Shown here piece by piece: positions 1-9,415 of a DNA stretch of 64,000 bases (its first letter is position 1; every line of letters begins with the position of its first letter). The translations under genes and the position numbers were made by a program. The stretch is from Sulfuriferula nivalis (lineage in GTDB: Bacteria; Pseudomonadota; Gammaproteobacteria; Burkholderiales; Sulfuriferulaceae), in the NCBI RefSeq assembly GCF_009937995.1, contig NZ_AP021881.1:1364001-1428000 (forward strand), given 5' to 3'. The notes under the pieces were generated by a model, which saw only the letters and a program-made list of their open reading frames with translations, was not told where the DNA came from and made no database searches.

Positions 1-731
1 GCGCTATCTGTATCGGGGGGTGGTACAGGAGAAAGACATCCTCTCCGACCGGCATGGTCAGGTCACCTTCCGTTACCGGAACAGCCAAACCAAACAAATG
101 GAAACCCGTACCTTGAGTGGTGTAGCCTTCCTGCGACTGATACTGCAACACATTCTGCCCAAAGGCTACCGCCGCGCCCGCAACTTTGGCTACCTGCATC
201 CCAATAGCAAACTACTCACCCAGCTACAGCTGACCCACCTATGGCGACGGAACAATCCGCCGCCAGCGCAACCCAGACCAGCGATACGTTGCCAATGTTG
301 CGGTGGGGTGATGAAGATAGTGCGCACACGTATCAAAGCGATACCGCTAGCCACATCAGCCCCATCTATAAAACGGGAACACAGAGCAGATGACACAGGG
401 TGGGAGACCATGCGCTAAACCAGCCCACACCGCCCACCTGCCAGACTAGGCAGGTATGGCCGTGCTCGCCCTGAAGAAGGCTGAAATTGGGTTAACATGC
501 CCGAAAAGCCGACTAAAAACGGTGAGTTGAATAGAATAAGTTGCTGCAATGGCAACGTGAAGGTCGTGAAATGGCGGGTGGGATGCGTAACGCGTCCAGT
601 TATGCCAGCATAGTCAAAAAGATATTTCCATAAGCGCTCAAGCAACACCCGCCCCAGCCATGCCGGGCTTGTCCAACAAACGGTTCAGATTGTGGCTCGC
701 TTCGCGATCACAATCTAACCTTATTCGTTAG
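1..731. repeat. 731-bp long direct repeat, copy A (end of IS91-like element plus attC)
   Basis: Line-by-line comparison shows this stretch equals 40771-41501 with no indels and one mismatch (G at 23, A at the matching position). It holds the 3' end of an IS91-type transposase gene, about 250 bp of non-coding tail and a complete attC site. Identity stops exactly after the GTTAG of the attC right-hand core, where different cassettes follow in the two copies. The left end of copy A lies outside the window. Confidence 0.97.
2..418 (+). CDS. IS91-family transposase, C-terminal part (cut by window edge)
   Basis: The frame is open from the first bases and encodes the last 138 residues of an IS91-type HUH transposase; it differs by one residue (Val for Ile) from the C-terminus of the full copy at 40073-41188. 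It begins inside the catalytic-tyrosine segment (RYLYRGV) and ends with a small zinc-ribbon-like CQCC motif. The ATG at 20 is internal and not the real start. Whether the copy is intact upstream cannot be judged from this window. Confidence 0.9.
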   Translation, partial: RYLYRGVVQEKDILSDRHGQVTFRYRNSQTKQMETRTLSGVAFLRLILQHILPKGYRRARNFGYLHPNSKLLTQLQLTHLWRRNNPPPAQPRPAIRCQCCGGVMKIVRTRIKAIPLATSAPSIKREHRADDTGWETMR

Positions 732-733
732 CC
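671..733 (+). other. integron attC recombination site, copy A
   Basis: The left core GTCCAAC (671-677) and right core GTTAGCC (727-733) flank an imperfect palindrome. The inner arms GGTTCAGATTGTG and CACAATCTAACC pair except for one extra C on the left arm, the extrahelical base typical of attC sites, and they surround a GCTCGCTTCGCGAT loop. This fixes the orientation: recombination would cut after G727. A cassette with a reverse-oriented gene follows directly. Confidence 0.85.
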
Positions 734-1192
734 ATTTGGTGACTCGAGCGCCGACTCGATGAACGCCGACCACACTTGGTCTGGTTCCCAGACTTCGCTC
801 AGCTGGGCGAATGCTACGTCTCGCTCCCACCGCTGCTCGATGATGCGGTAGAGGCCCAGAAAGACGGAGACCCGAATGTTTGCTGCACAGTGAACCCAGA
901 CCTCTTGACCTTCATGTGCCTTCATTGCGGCGAAGAACTCGGCAAGATCATTCTTCGTAGGCGCTGAGAATTGAACGGGAATGTGGACGTAGCCCATACC
1001 GAGTGATCTTACGGTTCCGGCTTCGTCTGGCAGGGAGTAACGCGGATCATCGTGCAGCGCAAGGTTGATGACGGCCTTGAAACCCGCCGCCGCGATCTCC
1101 TGCAGCTGGGCTACCGTTGGTTGCCCCGATGTGCACAGCGACTCGTCAATGGCGCGGATCTTGTAGATACCGGACAGAGCGGGATCGATCAT
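728..1192 (-). CDS. cassette-borne protein-tyrosine-phosphatase-like protein
   Basis: The product is a 154-residue soluble protein of the DSP/PTP-like group. The P-loop-like motif VHCAANIRVS (about residues 100-109) has a Cys-x4-Arg spacing instead of the usual Cys-x5-Arg, so catalytic activity is uncertain. The gene lies in an integron cassette but is antisense to the attC direction. Its stop codon (TAA, read as TTA at 728-730) is made by the cassette's own boundary sequence, and its start is next to the next core, GGCTAAC at 1202-1208. Such small phosphatase-like genes are common cassette cargo. Substrate unknown; expression would need a promoter within the cassette. Confidence 0.75.
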   Translation of the reverse strand: MIDPALSGIYKIRAIDESLCTSGQPTVAQLQEIAAAGFKAVINLALHDDPRYSLPDEAGTVRSLGMGYVHIPVQFSAPTKNDLAEFFAAMKAHEGQEVWVHCAANIRVSVFLGLYRIIEQRWERDVAFAQLSEVWEPDQVWSAFIESALESPNG

Positions 1193-1201
1193 GGCTGAAA
1201 T

Positions 1202-1208
1202 GGCTAAC
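1202..1208 (+). other. left core of the next attC (cassette end)
   Basis: GGCTAAC is the reverse complement of GTTAGCC at the cassette start (727-733). The match extends to 12 bases (CGTTAGCCATTT against AAATGGCTAACG), as expected for the two ends of one circularised cassette. The rest of a normal attC does not follow; a palindromic element begins at once. Confidence 0.65.
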
Positions 1209-1362
1209 GTCTAATAGGCACCGATTTCGGTGCCTATTTTATTTGATAAATCGGTGTATAACACTTCGTATCTCCTTAATTAATACTTCTAACTATAAGA
1301 TTATTATTAATAAATTTAAAAAAACGTAATTTATATACACCGATTTCCAAAATTTATTAGAC
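1209..1362. repeat. 154-bp palindromic MITE-like element, copy A
   Basis: It is bounded by GTCTAATA and TATTAGAC, with inner inverted parts (AATCGGTGTATA near 1250 against TATACACCGATTT near 1345). The left end contains a strong hairpin, AATAGGCACCGA / TCGGTGCCTATT, followed by T-rich sequence that could act as a terminator. A diverged copy lies at 41790-41942, also right after a cassette end. Similarity between the two regions continues to about 1397 and 41977. No coding capacity. The remaining bases to gltX (1363-1485) hold only a short GACACCT/AGGTGTC hairpin. Confidence 0.65.
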
Positions 1363-1485
1363 ACCTAATTTTGAGGTGTCAGGCGATTCAGTCTAACATC
1401 TGAATATTTCATAAACAATCGATCTGATCGAAACTCGCAACTATGCTCAGCATAGGTCAAAAATCAGTCCTAGACTATTCAACAA

Positions 1486-2880
1486 TCAAGCGCCCAACAT
1501 CCCCCGCAACCTCTCCAACACAGTCTCACGCCCAATCAACAACAAAGTTGCATCTATGCTAGGTGTTTGCGTCACACCGGCAACGATGATGCGTAGTGGC
1601 ATGGCAATTTTTGGCATTTTCAGTCCAGATGTTGTGACTGTGGCTTTGATGGCGTCGTGGATTGCTTCTTTGTTCCAGTCAATTTCGGCTAGCTGTTCAG
1701 TGAGTTGCTGCAATGCTGTTGTGGCTTCCGGGCTTAGATGCTGTGCAAGCAGTTCGGCATCGGGGGTAATGTATTTGTAGAATAAATGGGCAGCATCTGC
1801 GAGCTCGACTAGGGTGCTAACGCGATCTTTGAGTAGCGCCATGACATCAGCGAGGGCAGGAGTGGTGGCGAGTGGGCCGATTTGTTTTTCCATGAATGGA
1901 CGCACTAAATCAGCCAGTCTGTCATTGTCAGCTGCTTTGATGTATTGCTGATTCACCCAGTTTAATTTTTCTGGATTGAATTTTGCGGGTGAGCGGCTGA
2001 TGGATTCGAGATTGAACCACTCGGTAAATTGATCCATGTTGAAAATCTCTTCGTCACCGTGCGCCCAGCCCAGACGTGCCAGATAATTGAGCAGGGCTTC
2101 TGGGAGGTAGCCTTCGTCGAGGTATTGCATGACGCCGACTGCGCCGTGACGCTTGGACAGGCGTTCGCCGTCTGCACCCAGTATCATGGGGACGTGACCG
2201 TATTGTGGCAATGTTGCGCCCAGTGCCTTGAGGATGTTGATTTGGCGCGGGGTGTTGTTGACGTGATCATCACCACGGATTACGTGGGTGATGTTCATGT
2301 CCCAGTCATCAACAACGACGCAGAAATTATAGGTGGGCGTGCCATCTGGTCGTGCAATGATTAAGTCATCCAGCTCGGCATTGCCAATTTCTATCGTGCC
2401 TTTGACTACGTCATTCCAGACTACACTACCATCAATCGGATTTTTGAAGCGTACTACAGGCTGGATATCCGCTGGGACAGGTGGCAAAATTTTGCCTGGT
2501 TCTGGACGCCAACGACCATCGTAGCGAGGTTTCAAGCCTGCTTCGCGTTGCTGTTCACGCATGATTTCGACTTCTTCTTTGCTTGCGTAGCAGTAGTAAG
2601 CATGACCAGAGGCGATAAGTTGCGCCAGTACTTCCTTGTAGCGAGGCATGCGTTGCATTTGATAAAACGGACCTTCGTCGTAATCCAGATTCAGCCAGCT
2701 CATACCTTGCAGGATGGCATCGACAGAGGCGGGAGTGGAGCGTTCCAGATCGGTATCTTCGATACGCAGCACAAACGTGCCTTTATGGTGGCGGGCATAT
2801 GCCCAGGAAAACAGCGCTGTACGTGCGCCGCCTATGTGTAGATAACCTGTGGGGCTGGGAGCGAATCGAGTGCGTATCAT
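1486..2880 (-). CDS. gltX: glutamyl-tRNA synthetase
   Basis: This 464-residue class I aminoacyl-tRNA synthetase charges tRNA-Glu with glutamate in the cytoplasm. The HIGH-type signature appears as [10 protein letters not shown] at residues 14-23 and the KMSKS-type loop as RLSKRHG near residue 240. Length matches bacterial GluRS. The DDLII and [11 protein letters not shown] segments are typical of the GluRS catalytic core. It is transcribed away from tldD and faces the cassette junction, so the mobile DNA lies just past its 3' end and does not disrupt it. Confidence 0.97.
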   Translation of the reverse strand: MIRTRFAPSPTGYLHIGGARTALFSWAYARHHKGTFVLRIEDTDLERSTPASVDAILQGMSWLNLDYDEGPFYQMQRMPRYKEVLAQLIASGHAYYCYASKEEVEIMREQQREAGLKPRYDGRWRPEPGKILPPVPADIQPVVRFKNPIDGSVVWNDVVKGTIEIGNAELDDLIIARPDGTPTYNFCVVVDDWDMNITHVIRGDDHVNNTPRQINILKALGATLPQYGHVPMILGADGERLSKRHGAVGVMQYLDEGYLPEALLNYLARLGWAHGDEEIFNMDQFTEWFNLESISRSPAKFNPEKLNWVNQQYIKAADNDRLADLVRPFMEKQIGPLATTPALADVMALLKDRVSTLVELADAAHLFYKYITPDAELLAQHLSPEATTALQQLTEQLAEIDWNKEAIHDAIKATVTTSGLKMPKIAMPLRIIVAGVTQTPSIDATLLLIGRETVLERLRGMLGA

Positions 2881-2943
2881 AATCGTGTATAAATATCAGA
2901 GTGTGAAATGTTAAACGTGGTTAGTTATTAACCACGCTGTTTG

Positions 2944-4413
2944 CTAGCTGGTTCCGCCTACAGTGAGGCCATCTATGCGTAGTGTGGGTTGGCCGACGCC
3001 TACTGGGACGCTTTGGCCTTCTTTGCCGCAGGTGCCAACACCGGGGTCGAGTGACATGTCGTTACCTATCATGGAAACGCGAGTAAGTACATCTGGACCA
3101 TTGCCGATCAAGGTTGCACCTTTGACGGGGTAAGTGATTTTGCCATTTTCTATCATGTAGGCTTCGGCAGCGGAGAAGACGAATTTGCCACTGGTAATAT
3201 CGACCTGTCCACCGCCAAAGTTCGCAGCGTAAAGTCCATGCTTGACTGAAGCAATGATCTCTTTTGGATCCTTGTCACCGTTAAGCATGTATGTGTTGGT
3301 CATGCGTGGCATGGGAATATGGGCAAATGACTCACGGCGCGCATTGCCGGTGACTGGCACACCCATCAGACGTGCATTCAATGTGTCTTGCATATAGCCT
3401 TTGAGGATGCCGTTTTCAATGAGGGTGGTGCATTCAGTCGGATTGCCTTCGTCGTCGATATTGAGCGAGCCACGACGGTTGGCGATAGTGCCGTCATCAA
3501 CAACGGTCACGCCTGTTGCTGCAACGCGTTCACCAATACGCCCACTGAACGCAGAGCTGCCTTTACGATTAAAGTCGCCTTCCAGACCATGTCCTATCGC
3601 TTCGTGGAGCAATATGCCGGGCCAGCCTGAGCCGAGTACGACAGTCATAGTACCAGCGGGTGCGGGTTTTGCTGAGAGATTAGTCAGCGCCTGATGCACG
3701 GCCTGCTCAGCATAATGCTTGAGCATGGCATCGGTGAAGTATTCATAGCTAAAACGACCACCACCACCTGCTGAACCTTGTTCGCGTCGTCCATCCTGTT
3801 CGGTGATGACTTGTAACGATAAGCGTACCAGCGGGCGCACATCTGCAGCCTGGTGGCCGTCAGAGCGAGCTACGAATACAACATCATATTCAGCAGCAAG
3901 GCTGGCCATGACTTGAGTGACGCGGTTGTCAGCAGCACGCGCATAACGTTCAAGTTTTTCCAGTAGCGCAACTTTATCTGCATCTTTCAGGCTGGTAAGC
4001 GGGTCTAGTGGTTGATAAAGGGCGCGGTCATTTTTACGAGTGACAGCATGGTGTGTGTGGCTGGCACCACTCTTGGCGATTGCGCGCGTCGCATCGCTGG
4101 CAGCAATCAGTGCGGCATTGCTGATATCGTCAGAATAGGCAAATGCAGTTTTTTCCCCTGAAACCGCACGCACACCCACGCCTTGTTCAATATTGAAGCT
4201 GCCTGATTTAACTTGGCCTTCTTCCAGACTCCAGCCTTCTGAGCGGGTGTATTGGAAATACAGATCCGCATAATCAAGCTGGTGGCTCATTAATCGACCG
4301 AATATGCTGTCGAGTTTCCCCGGTTCCAGGTTGTTTGGCACGAATAAGGTCTCATGCGCAGTTTGTAACAGTGTATCGGCGTTGGGGATATAGATACCTG
4401 TTTGCGTGCTCAT
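2944..4413 (-). CDS. tldD: metalloprotease TldD
   Basis: This 489-residue protein of the TldD/PmbA family is the partner of TldE(PmbA) in a heterodimeric metalloprotease that degrades unfolded peptides, known for maturation of microcin B17. The zinc motif HEAIGH (around residue 275) sits in the expected GILLHEAIGHGLEGD context, and the C-terminal MIGNGPDVLTR region is typical. The start overlaps the stop of the upstream nitrilase-family gene by 4 bp, so the two are probably translationally coupled. The pmbA partner is not in this window. Confidence 0.95.
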   Translation of the reverse strand: MSTQTGIYIPNADTLLQTAHETLFVPNNLEPGKLDSIFGRLMSHQLDYADLYFQYTRSEGWSLEEGQVKSGSFNIEQGVGVRAVSGEKTAFAYSDDISNAALIAASDATRAIAKSGASHTHHAVTRKNDRALYQPLDPLTSLKDADKVALLEKLERYARAADNRVTQVMASLAAEYDVVFVARSDGHQAADVRPLVRLSLQVITEQDGRREQGSAGGGGRFSYEYFTDAMLKHYAEQAVHQALTNLSAKPAPAGTMTVVLGSGWPGILLHEAIGHGLEGDFNRKGSSAFSGRIGERVAATGVTVVDDGTIANRRGSLNIDDEGNPTECTTLIENGILKGYMQDTLNARLMGVPVTGNARRESFAHIPMPRMTNTYMLNGDKDPKEIIASVKHGLYAANFGGGQVDITSGKFVFSAAEAYMIENGKITYPVKGATLIGNGPDVLTRVSMIGNDMSLDPGVGTCGKEGQSVPVGVGQPTLRIDGLTVGGTS

Positions 4414-5318
4414 TTTTCTGCCTTAGGAGATAGGTTGATTTTCAAGCGTGAACAATCCAGTGTGCGGTGTTTGAGTGCTGGTAAGCTGGCACGCAGGCTG
4501 GCTTGATAATCGCGGTTAATACCTGCCATGACAACGCCTGAGCCACGTGGCAGACGGTCAAGTATGACACCCCAAGGGTCAACTACCATGGAGTCGCCGT
4601 GTGTTTCACGACCTGATAAGTGGTAACCGCCTTGTGCAGGGGCGATAACGTAAGCCAGGTTTTCAATTGCCCGAGCGCGTATGAGCGTCTCAAAGTGTGC
4701 TTTACCCGTGGTCGCAGTAAAAGCTGCAGGTACGACGATGATGTCGACATCTGGCATGGCGCGGAATAGCTCAGGGAAACGTAAGTCATAGCAGATAGAC
4801 AAGCCGACACGACCAAACGGCGTATCAACTACAACGATTTCATTGCCCGGTTCTATGGTGTTTTCTTCCTGATAATGTTCTGCACCTAAATCCAGACCAA
4901 ACAAATGGATTTTGTCATAACGGGCAACTTGTTTACCTTTGTCATCATAGACCAGGCAACTATTGCGGACTTTATCGACATTGTCACAGGCGAGAGGAAT
5001 AGAACCACCGATAAGCCAGATTTTGTGTTGTTTGGCTATGCGCGAGAGGAATGCCTGGATAGGGCCTTTGCCTTCGTTTTCTTTGGCAGATAACTTGTCA
5101 GTGTCTTTCAGACCCATGATGGCAAAGTATTCAGGCAGTGCGACTAATTTTGCACCTTGTTTGACAGCAGAAGCGATCAAACGCTCGGCTTCAGCCAGAT
5201 TGGCTGCAACATTCGGACCTGATGCCATCTGTATCGCGGCGACACGTATTACCCCACTAGGAACGATTTTTTTATTGGCTTTGGATTTTGCAAAGCTCGA
5301 AGTGCTGTTTTTAGTCAT
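4410..5318 (-). CDS. nitrilase-superfamily carbon-nitrogen hydrolase (Nit1-like amidase)
   Basis: The 302-residue protein has the Glu-Lys-Cys triad of the nitrilase superfamily: Glu in ALPEYFAIMG, Lys in RYDKIHLFGLDL and Cys in GLSICYDLRFPELFR. The sequence around the cysteine fits the Nit1 / deaminated-glutathione amidase branch, which repairs deaminated glutathione; the substrate is inferred from family resemblance only. About 25 N-terminal residues are rich in Lys and Ser and precede the domain, so the true start could be slightly downstream (VIRVAAIQM begins the domain). It sits between yhdP and tldD, a common betaproteobacterial order. Confidence 0.88.
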   Translation of the reverse strand: MTKNSTSSFAKSKANKKIVPSGVIRVAAIQMASGPNVAANLAEAERLIASAVKQGAKLVALPEYFAIMGLKDTDKLSAKENEGKGPIQAFLSRIAKQHKIWLIGGSIPLACDNVDKVRNSCLVYDDKGKQVARYDKIHLFGLDLGAEHYQEENTIEPGNEIVVVDTPFGRVGLSICYDLRFPELFRAMPDVDIIVVPAAFTATTGKAHFETLIRARAIENLAYVIAPAQGGYHLSGRETHGDSMVVDPWGVILDRLPRGSGVVMAGINRDYQASLRASLPALKHRTLDCSRLKINLSPKAEK

Positions 5319-5631
5319 GATAATTCTCCAGGCGGATAGAGTCAGTCGTGTTGGTCTTATTTAAGGTGATATTTGCTGCAGGTAAGCCTAATGCCAGTAA
5401 CCACTGGCGAAGTTCGTTCGCATGTATGCTGGCATCATCAGTATCAGCATAGATGATTTTCATTTTTTCACCAGTCAGCATGGCATTCATGCAAGGTGCA
5501 ATGTCAGTGTTGTCTCGAATAATGACACCAGTACGAGGTTGTAACCACAGGGCATCGTCTACGATGCAAGATTGCGCATGTGCAGCTAATGGGGCTAGCA
5601 GGGTGATGAATAGTAGTATCTTGTGTTTCAT
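5311..5631 (-). CDS. small secreted protein of unknown function
   Basis: The product is 106 residues with a clear Sec signal peptide (MKHKILLFITLLAPLAAHAQ, cleavage probably after AHA) and two cysteines in the mature part that could form a disulfide in the periplasm. The gene lies 1 bp from the end of yhdP and overlaps the next gene by 8 bp, so it belongs to the yhdP-nit-tldD transcription unit. I recognise no domain. Its position suggests an envelope role, but that is inference. Confidence 0.7.
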   Translation of the reverse strand: MKHKILLFITLLAPLAAHAQSCIVDDALWLQPRTGVIIRDNTDIAPCMNAMLTGEKMKIIYADTDDASIHANELRQWLLALGLPAANITLNKTNTTDSIRLENYHD

Positions 5632-5632
5632 A

Positions 5633-8600
5633 TTATTTGCTAATTTTAGTCACCGTTGGGTCGGTCCACGAACCCGTAATCATGTATTCAAATTTAACGG
5701 CTTGTCCAAATGGGTCTTTAAATAATTTCTGTGCAACATATACCCCCAAGCCTACCACGGGACCGCCGACTAATCCACTCGCCAGCGCAACGCTTTCGCT
5801 TAATTTTGGATTGATTTCTGCACGCAGTTGCTGAGTTTGCAGATTTAAATCTACAGAACCTGACATTTTGACTGCGGCAGCAGGACCTTGCATCTTAAAA
5901 TCAGTGCTGTAAATCACACCGTGATTCAAGTTCATGTTGGCAGAAATTTCATCAAACGCAAAGCCGCTGCTAAATACATCTCTAAAATCCAGCCCTATAT
6001 GTCGGGGTAGTGATTGTAAACTGAGCACACCCAGTAATTTGGCCGCGCCTGGATCGGCTTTGAGGAATTGGCCATTTTTCGCTAGCAGGTTAAAGTTACC
6101 CGCTAATGTTTTTATGGTCATATCTACAGGTGTTCCATCCCAGCTTGCTTGACCATCAATCACCGCTGTACCACGTTTAATGGTGTCGTTATGGTCAAAT
6201 CGACTGAGGAACTGCCCTACATCATTAACTTCGAAATGTATTTTTGCATTGGTTTCAGGTGATGTGTGAGGCCGCCAGATTGCAGACATCAATAATTTGC
6301 TGTCTTTGTGTGTAAGCGCAATACGTTCGAAGTTTAATCCGTCAGGGATGGGGGATGCGCTGACTTCGAGTTTGCCTAAATTGCGTTCGCCTAATTGTAA
6401 GTCATCTACATTGAGATTCAGTTTGGGCCAGTCCGAGTTGCTCTCACTGCCATTGGAATCGCTATTGCTATTCGGTGTGCTGGGCAGTTGCAAGTGTTTG
6501 AAACTGGCTTCCAGCATATTAAAACCTGTCGCGCTGGTTTTGGGTGTCCAGGTAAGGTCGCCCTGCATGGCAGTGCTGTTCACATTGGCATGCCAATTGT
6601 CGGGACTGGCTTTGGCGTGGATCGCGACGTTATTAAAACGGCGATTGAATATGTCGAATTGATCAATGATCACATCGATCCCGGTGATGGGTAGCGTTGC
6701 GGCACTCGTGCTGGTGCCAACGTTGGCTATCCAGCCATCAATATCTGATGCGGCAAGTTTGCCTGTTACCCAGATTCCTTTTTGTTCAGGCAAGACAGCG
6801 TCACCATTGAAACGTATTGCGCCACGCTCGATTTGACTGCCTTTGCCTGCGGGGACTTCTAGCAGCAGTGCGTGAGCGATTTTGCCATAGCGTGCGCTAA
6901 TGAGTGTGGTGTTAATTTTGTTGGGGTGGGTGCTAATGCTTAAAGCTTGGGGTTGACTGGCGATTTTTTGCAGTGGTGCCGGGAGTGTTGAAGCCATGCC
7001 GGTGAGATCGCTGGAAAACTCACTACTCAGTAATTTTCCATGATTTAAAACTATGCTGCCAGACCAGTTGCTGTTGCCGCTGATGTGTTTGAGTATATTG
7101 CTATTGAAATAAGGCTTTAGCCCTGTGGCATTCATCACGCCTGCCAGATTGATACGGGTCATGCCGCCATTTATCGTTTGTGCAGACAAGGTGGCTGGAC
7201 CATCAAGCAGGCGCAGTTTCAATGTGGGCGCGCTGATGCCTGACTGGGTGAAATTAAGTTTGCCAGTGACGGCTGCAAGCGGCGGGATAGGTGGTGCAGG
7301 CGTAATATTGTTGTTAGTAAAGCTCAAGACGCCGGCTACGGTGCTGTCTATGCTGTGACGCAACGGTATGTTGAGTGATAACTGTAATTGCGCATCACCC
7401 GTTGCTGTCGCACCAAGGGTGAGCTGGTCTAATGCGGCAGCAATTGGGCTGTTGTTGGTGAAGTTGATGAAGTCATTTAAACCACCATTGGCAGTTCCAG
7501 TTACGCTGAGAATTTCGTCCGGATCATATAAGTCAGGGAGCTCGGCAGTTACATGACTCAGTTTGGCACCATAGAGGTTACCTTGTTGCGCAGTAACTGT
7601 CATACGTGTGCCAGTAAAGTGAACATCAGCATTGATGTGATCTATGGCTGGATAGGTGGGAGCAGGGCGGAGTACGCCATTGGTGACTTTAATATTGATG
7701 TCAAGTAGACCGTTTTTGTCATTATGGAACGGGTAGCGAGATAAATCTCCTACGATACGAAATTTAACATCATTGGCTTGACCGTCAAGCAGATTGGTTC
7801 TGATCCAGTCGTAGGTATGTTGTTTCGCGGCCAGTGGTATATAGTGAGGAACGGCCTTGCCATTGCCTCGTGATAGTCCACCTGTGATGTCGATGACGCC
7901 ACGTTGCCCTGCTTGCCACTGATATTCACCAAAAGCCTTTCCTGCCAAGTCAGCATTGGCATAAGTAGCTTCACTAAGCTTAAAAGTATAACGACTTGCC
8001 TTTCGTTGCCATTTTAATTGTGCGGTGAGCGTGTCAAGATTAATGTTGGGTTCAAATAGTATCGATGGAAGGTTAAATTGCGCGCCAGGGCTGGCAATGG
8101 CTAGCGTGCCACTGTCCTGATCTACATCCAGTTGTCCGCTGAGACGGTTGAAGCTAGTGCCGTTGTCTGCCGTCACCATCCCCAATTGGTAAAATTTACC
8201 TTGTACGTGATATTTGTCGGGTGCCGTAATGACACCTTGCCAAGTTGCGCTAAATTGTTGTAGTCGACCTTGTGGTCGATGGAGTCCGAGTTTGGAACGT
8301 TGCAATGGTGTGAGTGGTACATAAGGAGCCATACGGGCGAAGGATTGCAGCCATAGATTATTAGCTGTGAGTTTTCCTGATGCAGGTGTTTTAGCCGTGG
8401 CAGGAGCGTAGCGTAAATAAAAATCGAATGGGGCAATGTAGGCTAGGTCGGTGGTGCGCAGACTGATGTGTTGTAAATCTAACGACTGCGCGCTCCCCAG
8501 TTGCTTCCATTTCATTAGGCCAGATAAACTGAGTAAATTAAGCCGAGGTAAGTTCGGTTTGGTTTGTAGTGAAAGCTGCTGCAAATTGGTGTTGGCGTTG

Positions 8601-9415
8601 ATGGCAATGATCTGTTTCTGGGCTATCTGGAGTTGTAGTGCTAAATTACCAAAGCCACGGTTTAGTCCGATAGGGAGTGTTACCCAAGGTTGCCACTGTG
8701 CCAGATTGACTTGTTTAAGATCCAGAGCTATCAGCCCTTGCCATGCGCTTAAGTCGGCTAAAGTTGTACCGCTGAACTGACCCGTGACAACCAGCGGTTG
8801 TGCAAGTGACTCAGGTGGCGTGGCAGTCAGACGAAATTGGTGATTGCGGCCTCGATTGTGTAAATCAAAATTGACTTCGCGTACCAGCAATAATGGTGCT
8901 GGGCGCATATCATCTTGCCAGGCCAGCGTGGCGTGGCTGACGATGATTTCGCGCTGCTTGAGCAGCCAGTCAGTAAATTGGCTGTTATTTGTTTTGCGGT
9001 TGAGATTGATGCCCGCTAAGTAGAGTGTGCCATCTTGTGTGCGGTGTATGTTTAAAGTTAAATCGTCAACTGCCAGTTTGGCCAAACGCAATTCGCCATG
9101 AAACAGTGAAGTCCACGATAACGTGGTTTCTATGTTCATGAGTTGTAATGCGGGGCGATTGTTTACATCGTAAACGCGTAATTGTTGGATACGTAAATGC
9201 GGATGCCAGCCTTGCCAATCGGCGGTGAGTTTTCCTAGCGTTATTTTCTGTTTTGCTGCAGTGCTGATGGATTGGGCGATATCATCGCGCCAGTCGTCGA
9301 GATGCGGCAATAGCCACAACCGCAAACTCGCTATCAATATGACAATAGCGAGTATGAGCGGTAATGCAATATAGCGGAGGCTAAAGCTGATCCAGCGACG
9401 GCTTGTAGCCAGCAT
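5633..9415 (-). CDS. yhdP: YhdP-family AsmA-like envelope lipid-transport protein
   Basis: The 1260-residue protein has one N-terminal membrane anchor (about residues 15-33) and a long beta-rich periplasmic part. This is the architecture of the AsmA-like/YhdP (DUF3971) bridge proteins that move phospholipid between inner and outer membranes. The ending, with VALASGLVGGPVVGLGVYVAQKL and a final MITGSWTDPTVTKI segment, is characteristic of YhdP C-termini. The length matches the family. The gene abuts acs by a single base and forms a cluster with the genes downstream. Confidence 0.92.
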   Translation of the reverse strand: MLATSRRWISFSLRYIALPLILAIVILIASLRLWLLPHLDDWRDDIAQSISTAAKQKITLGKLTADWQGWHPHLRIQQLRVYDVNNRPALQLMNIETTLSWTSLFHGELRLAKLAVDDLTLNIHRTQDGTLYLAGINLNRKTNNSQFTDWLLKQREIIVSHATLAWQDDMRPAPLLLVREVNFDLHNRGRNHQFRLTATPPESLAQPLVVTGQFSGTTLADLSAWQGLIALDLKQVNLAQWQPWVTLPIGLNRGFGNLALQLQIAQKQIIAINANTNLQQLSLQTKPNLPRLNLLSLSGLMKWKQLGSAQSLDLQHISLRTTDLAYIAPFDFYLRYAPATAKTPASGKLTANNLWLQSFARMAPYVPLTPLQRSKLGLHRPQGRLQQFSATWQGVITAPDKYHVQGKFYQLGMVTADNGTSFNRLSGQLDVDQDSGTLAIASPGAQFNLPSILFEPNINLDTLTAQLKWQRKASRYTFKLSEATYANADLAGKAFGEYQWQAGQRGVIDITGGLSRGNGKAVPHYIPLAAKQHTYDWIRTNLLDGQANDVKFRIVGDLSRYPFHNDKNGLLDINIKVTNGVLRPAPTYPAIDHINADVHFTGTRMTVTAQQGNLYGAKLSHVTAELPDLYDPDEILSVTGTANGGLNDFINFTNNSPIAAALDQLTLGATATGDAQLQLSLNIPLRHSIDSTVAGVLSFTNNNITPAPPIPPLAAVTGKLNFTQSGISAPTLKLRLLDGPATLSAQTINGGMTRINLAGVMNATGLKPYFNSNILKHISGNSNWSGSIVLNHGKLLSSEFSSDLTGMASTLPAPLQKIASQPQALSISTHPNKINTTLISARYGKIAHALLLEVPAGKGSQIERGAIRFNGDAVLPEQKGIWVTGKLAASDIDGWIANVGTSTSAATLPITGIDVIIDQFDIFNRRFNNVAIHAKASPDNWHANVNSTAMQGDLTWTPKTSATGFNMLEASFKHLQLPSTPNSNSDSNGSESNSDWPKLNLNVDDLQLGERNLGKLEVSASPIPDGLNFERIALTHKDSKLLMSAIWRPHTSPETNAKIHFEVNDVGQFLSRFDHNDTIKRGTAVIDGQASWDGTPVDMTIKTLAGNFNLLAKNGQFLKADPGAAKLLGVLSLQSLPRHIGLDFRDVFSSGFAFDEISANMNLNHGVIYSTDFKMQGPAAAVKMSGSVDLNLQTQQLRAEINPKLSESVALASGLVGGPVVGLGVYVAQKLFKDPFGQAVKFEYMITGSWTDPTVTKISK

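Noticed and set aside
1209-1250. Simple terminator only
   Set aside because: The hairpin with T-run could terminate transcription, but it is part of a larger conserved palindromic element found twice, so terminator alone does not explain it.
1117-1329. 70-codon plus-strand frame in the cassette end
   Set aside because: It crosses the phosphatase-like gene, the attC core and the palindromic element; low-complexity AT-rich ending.
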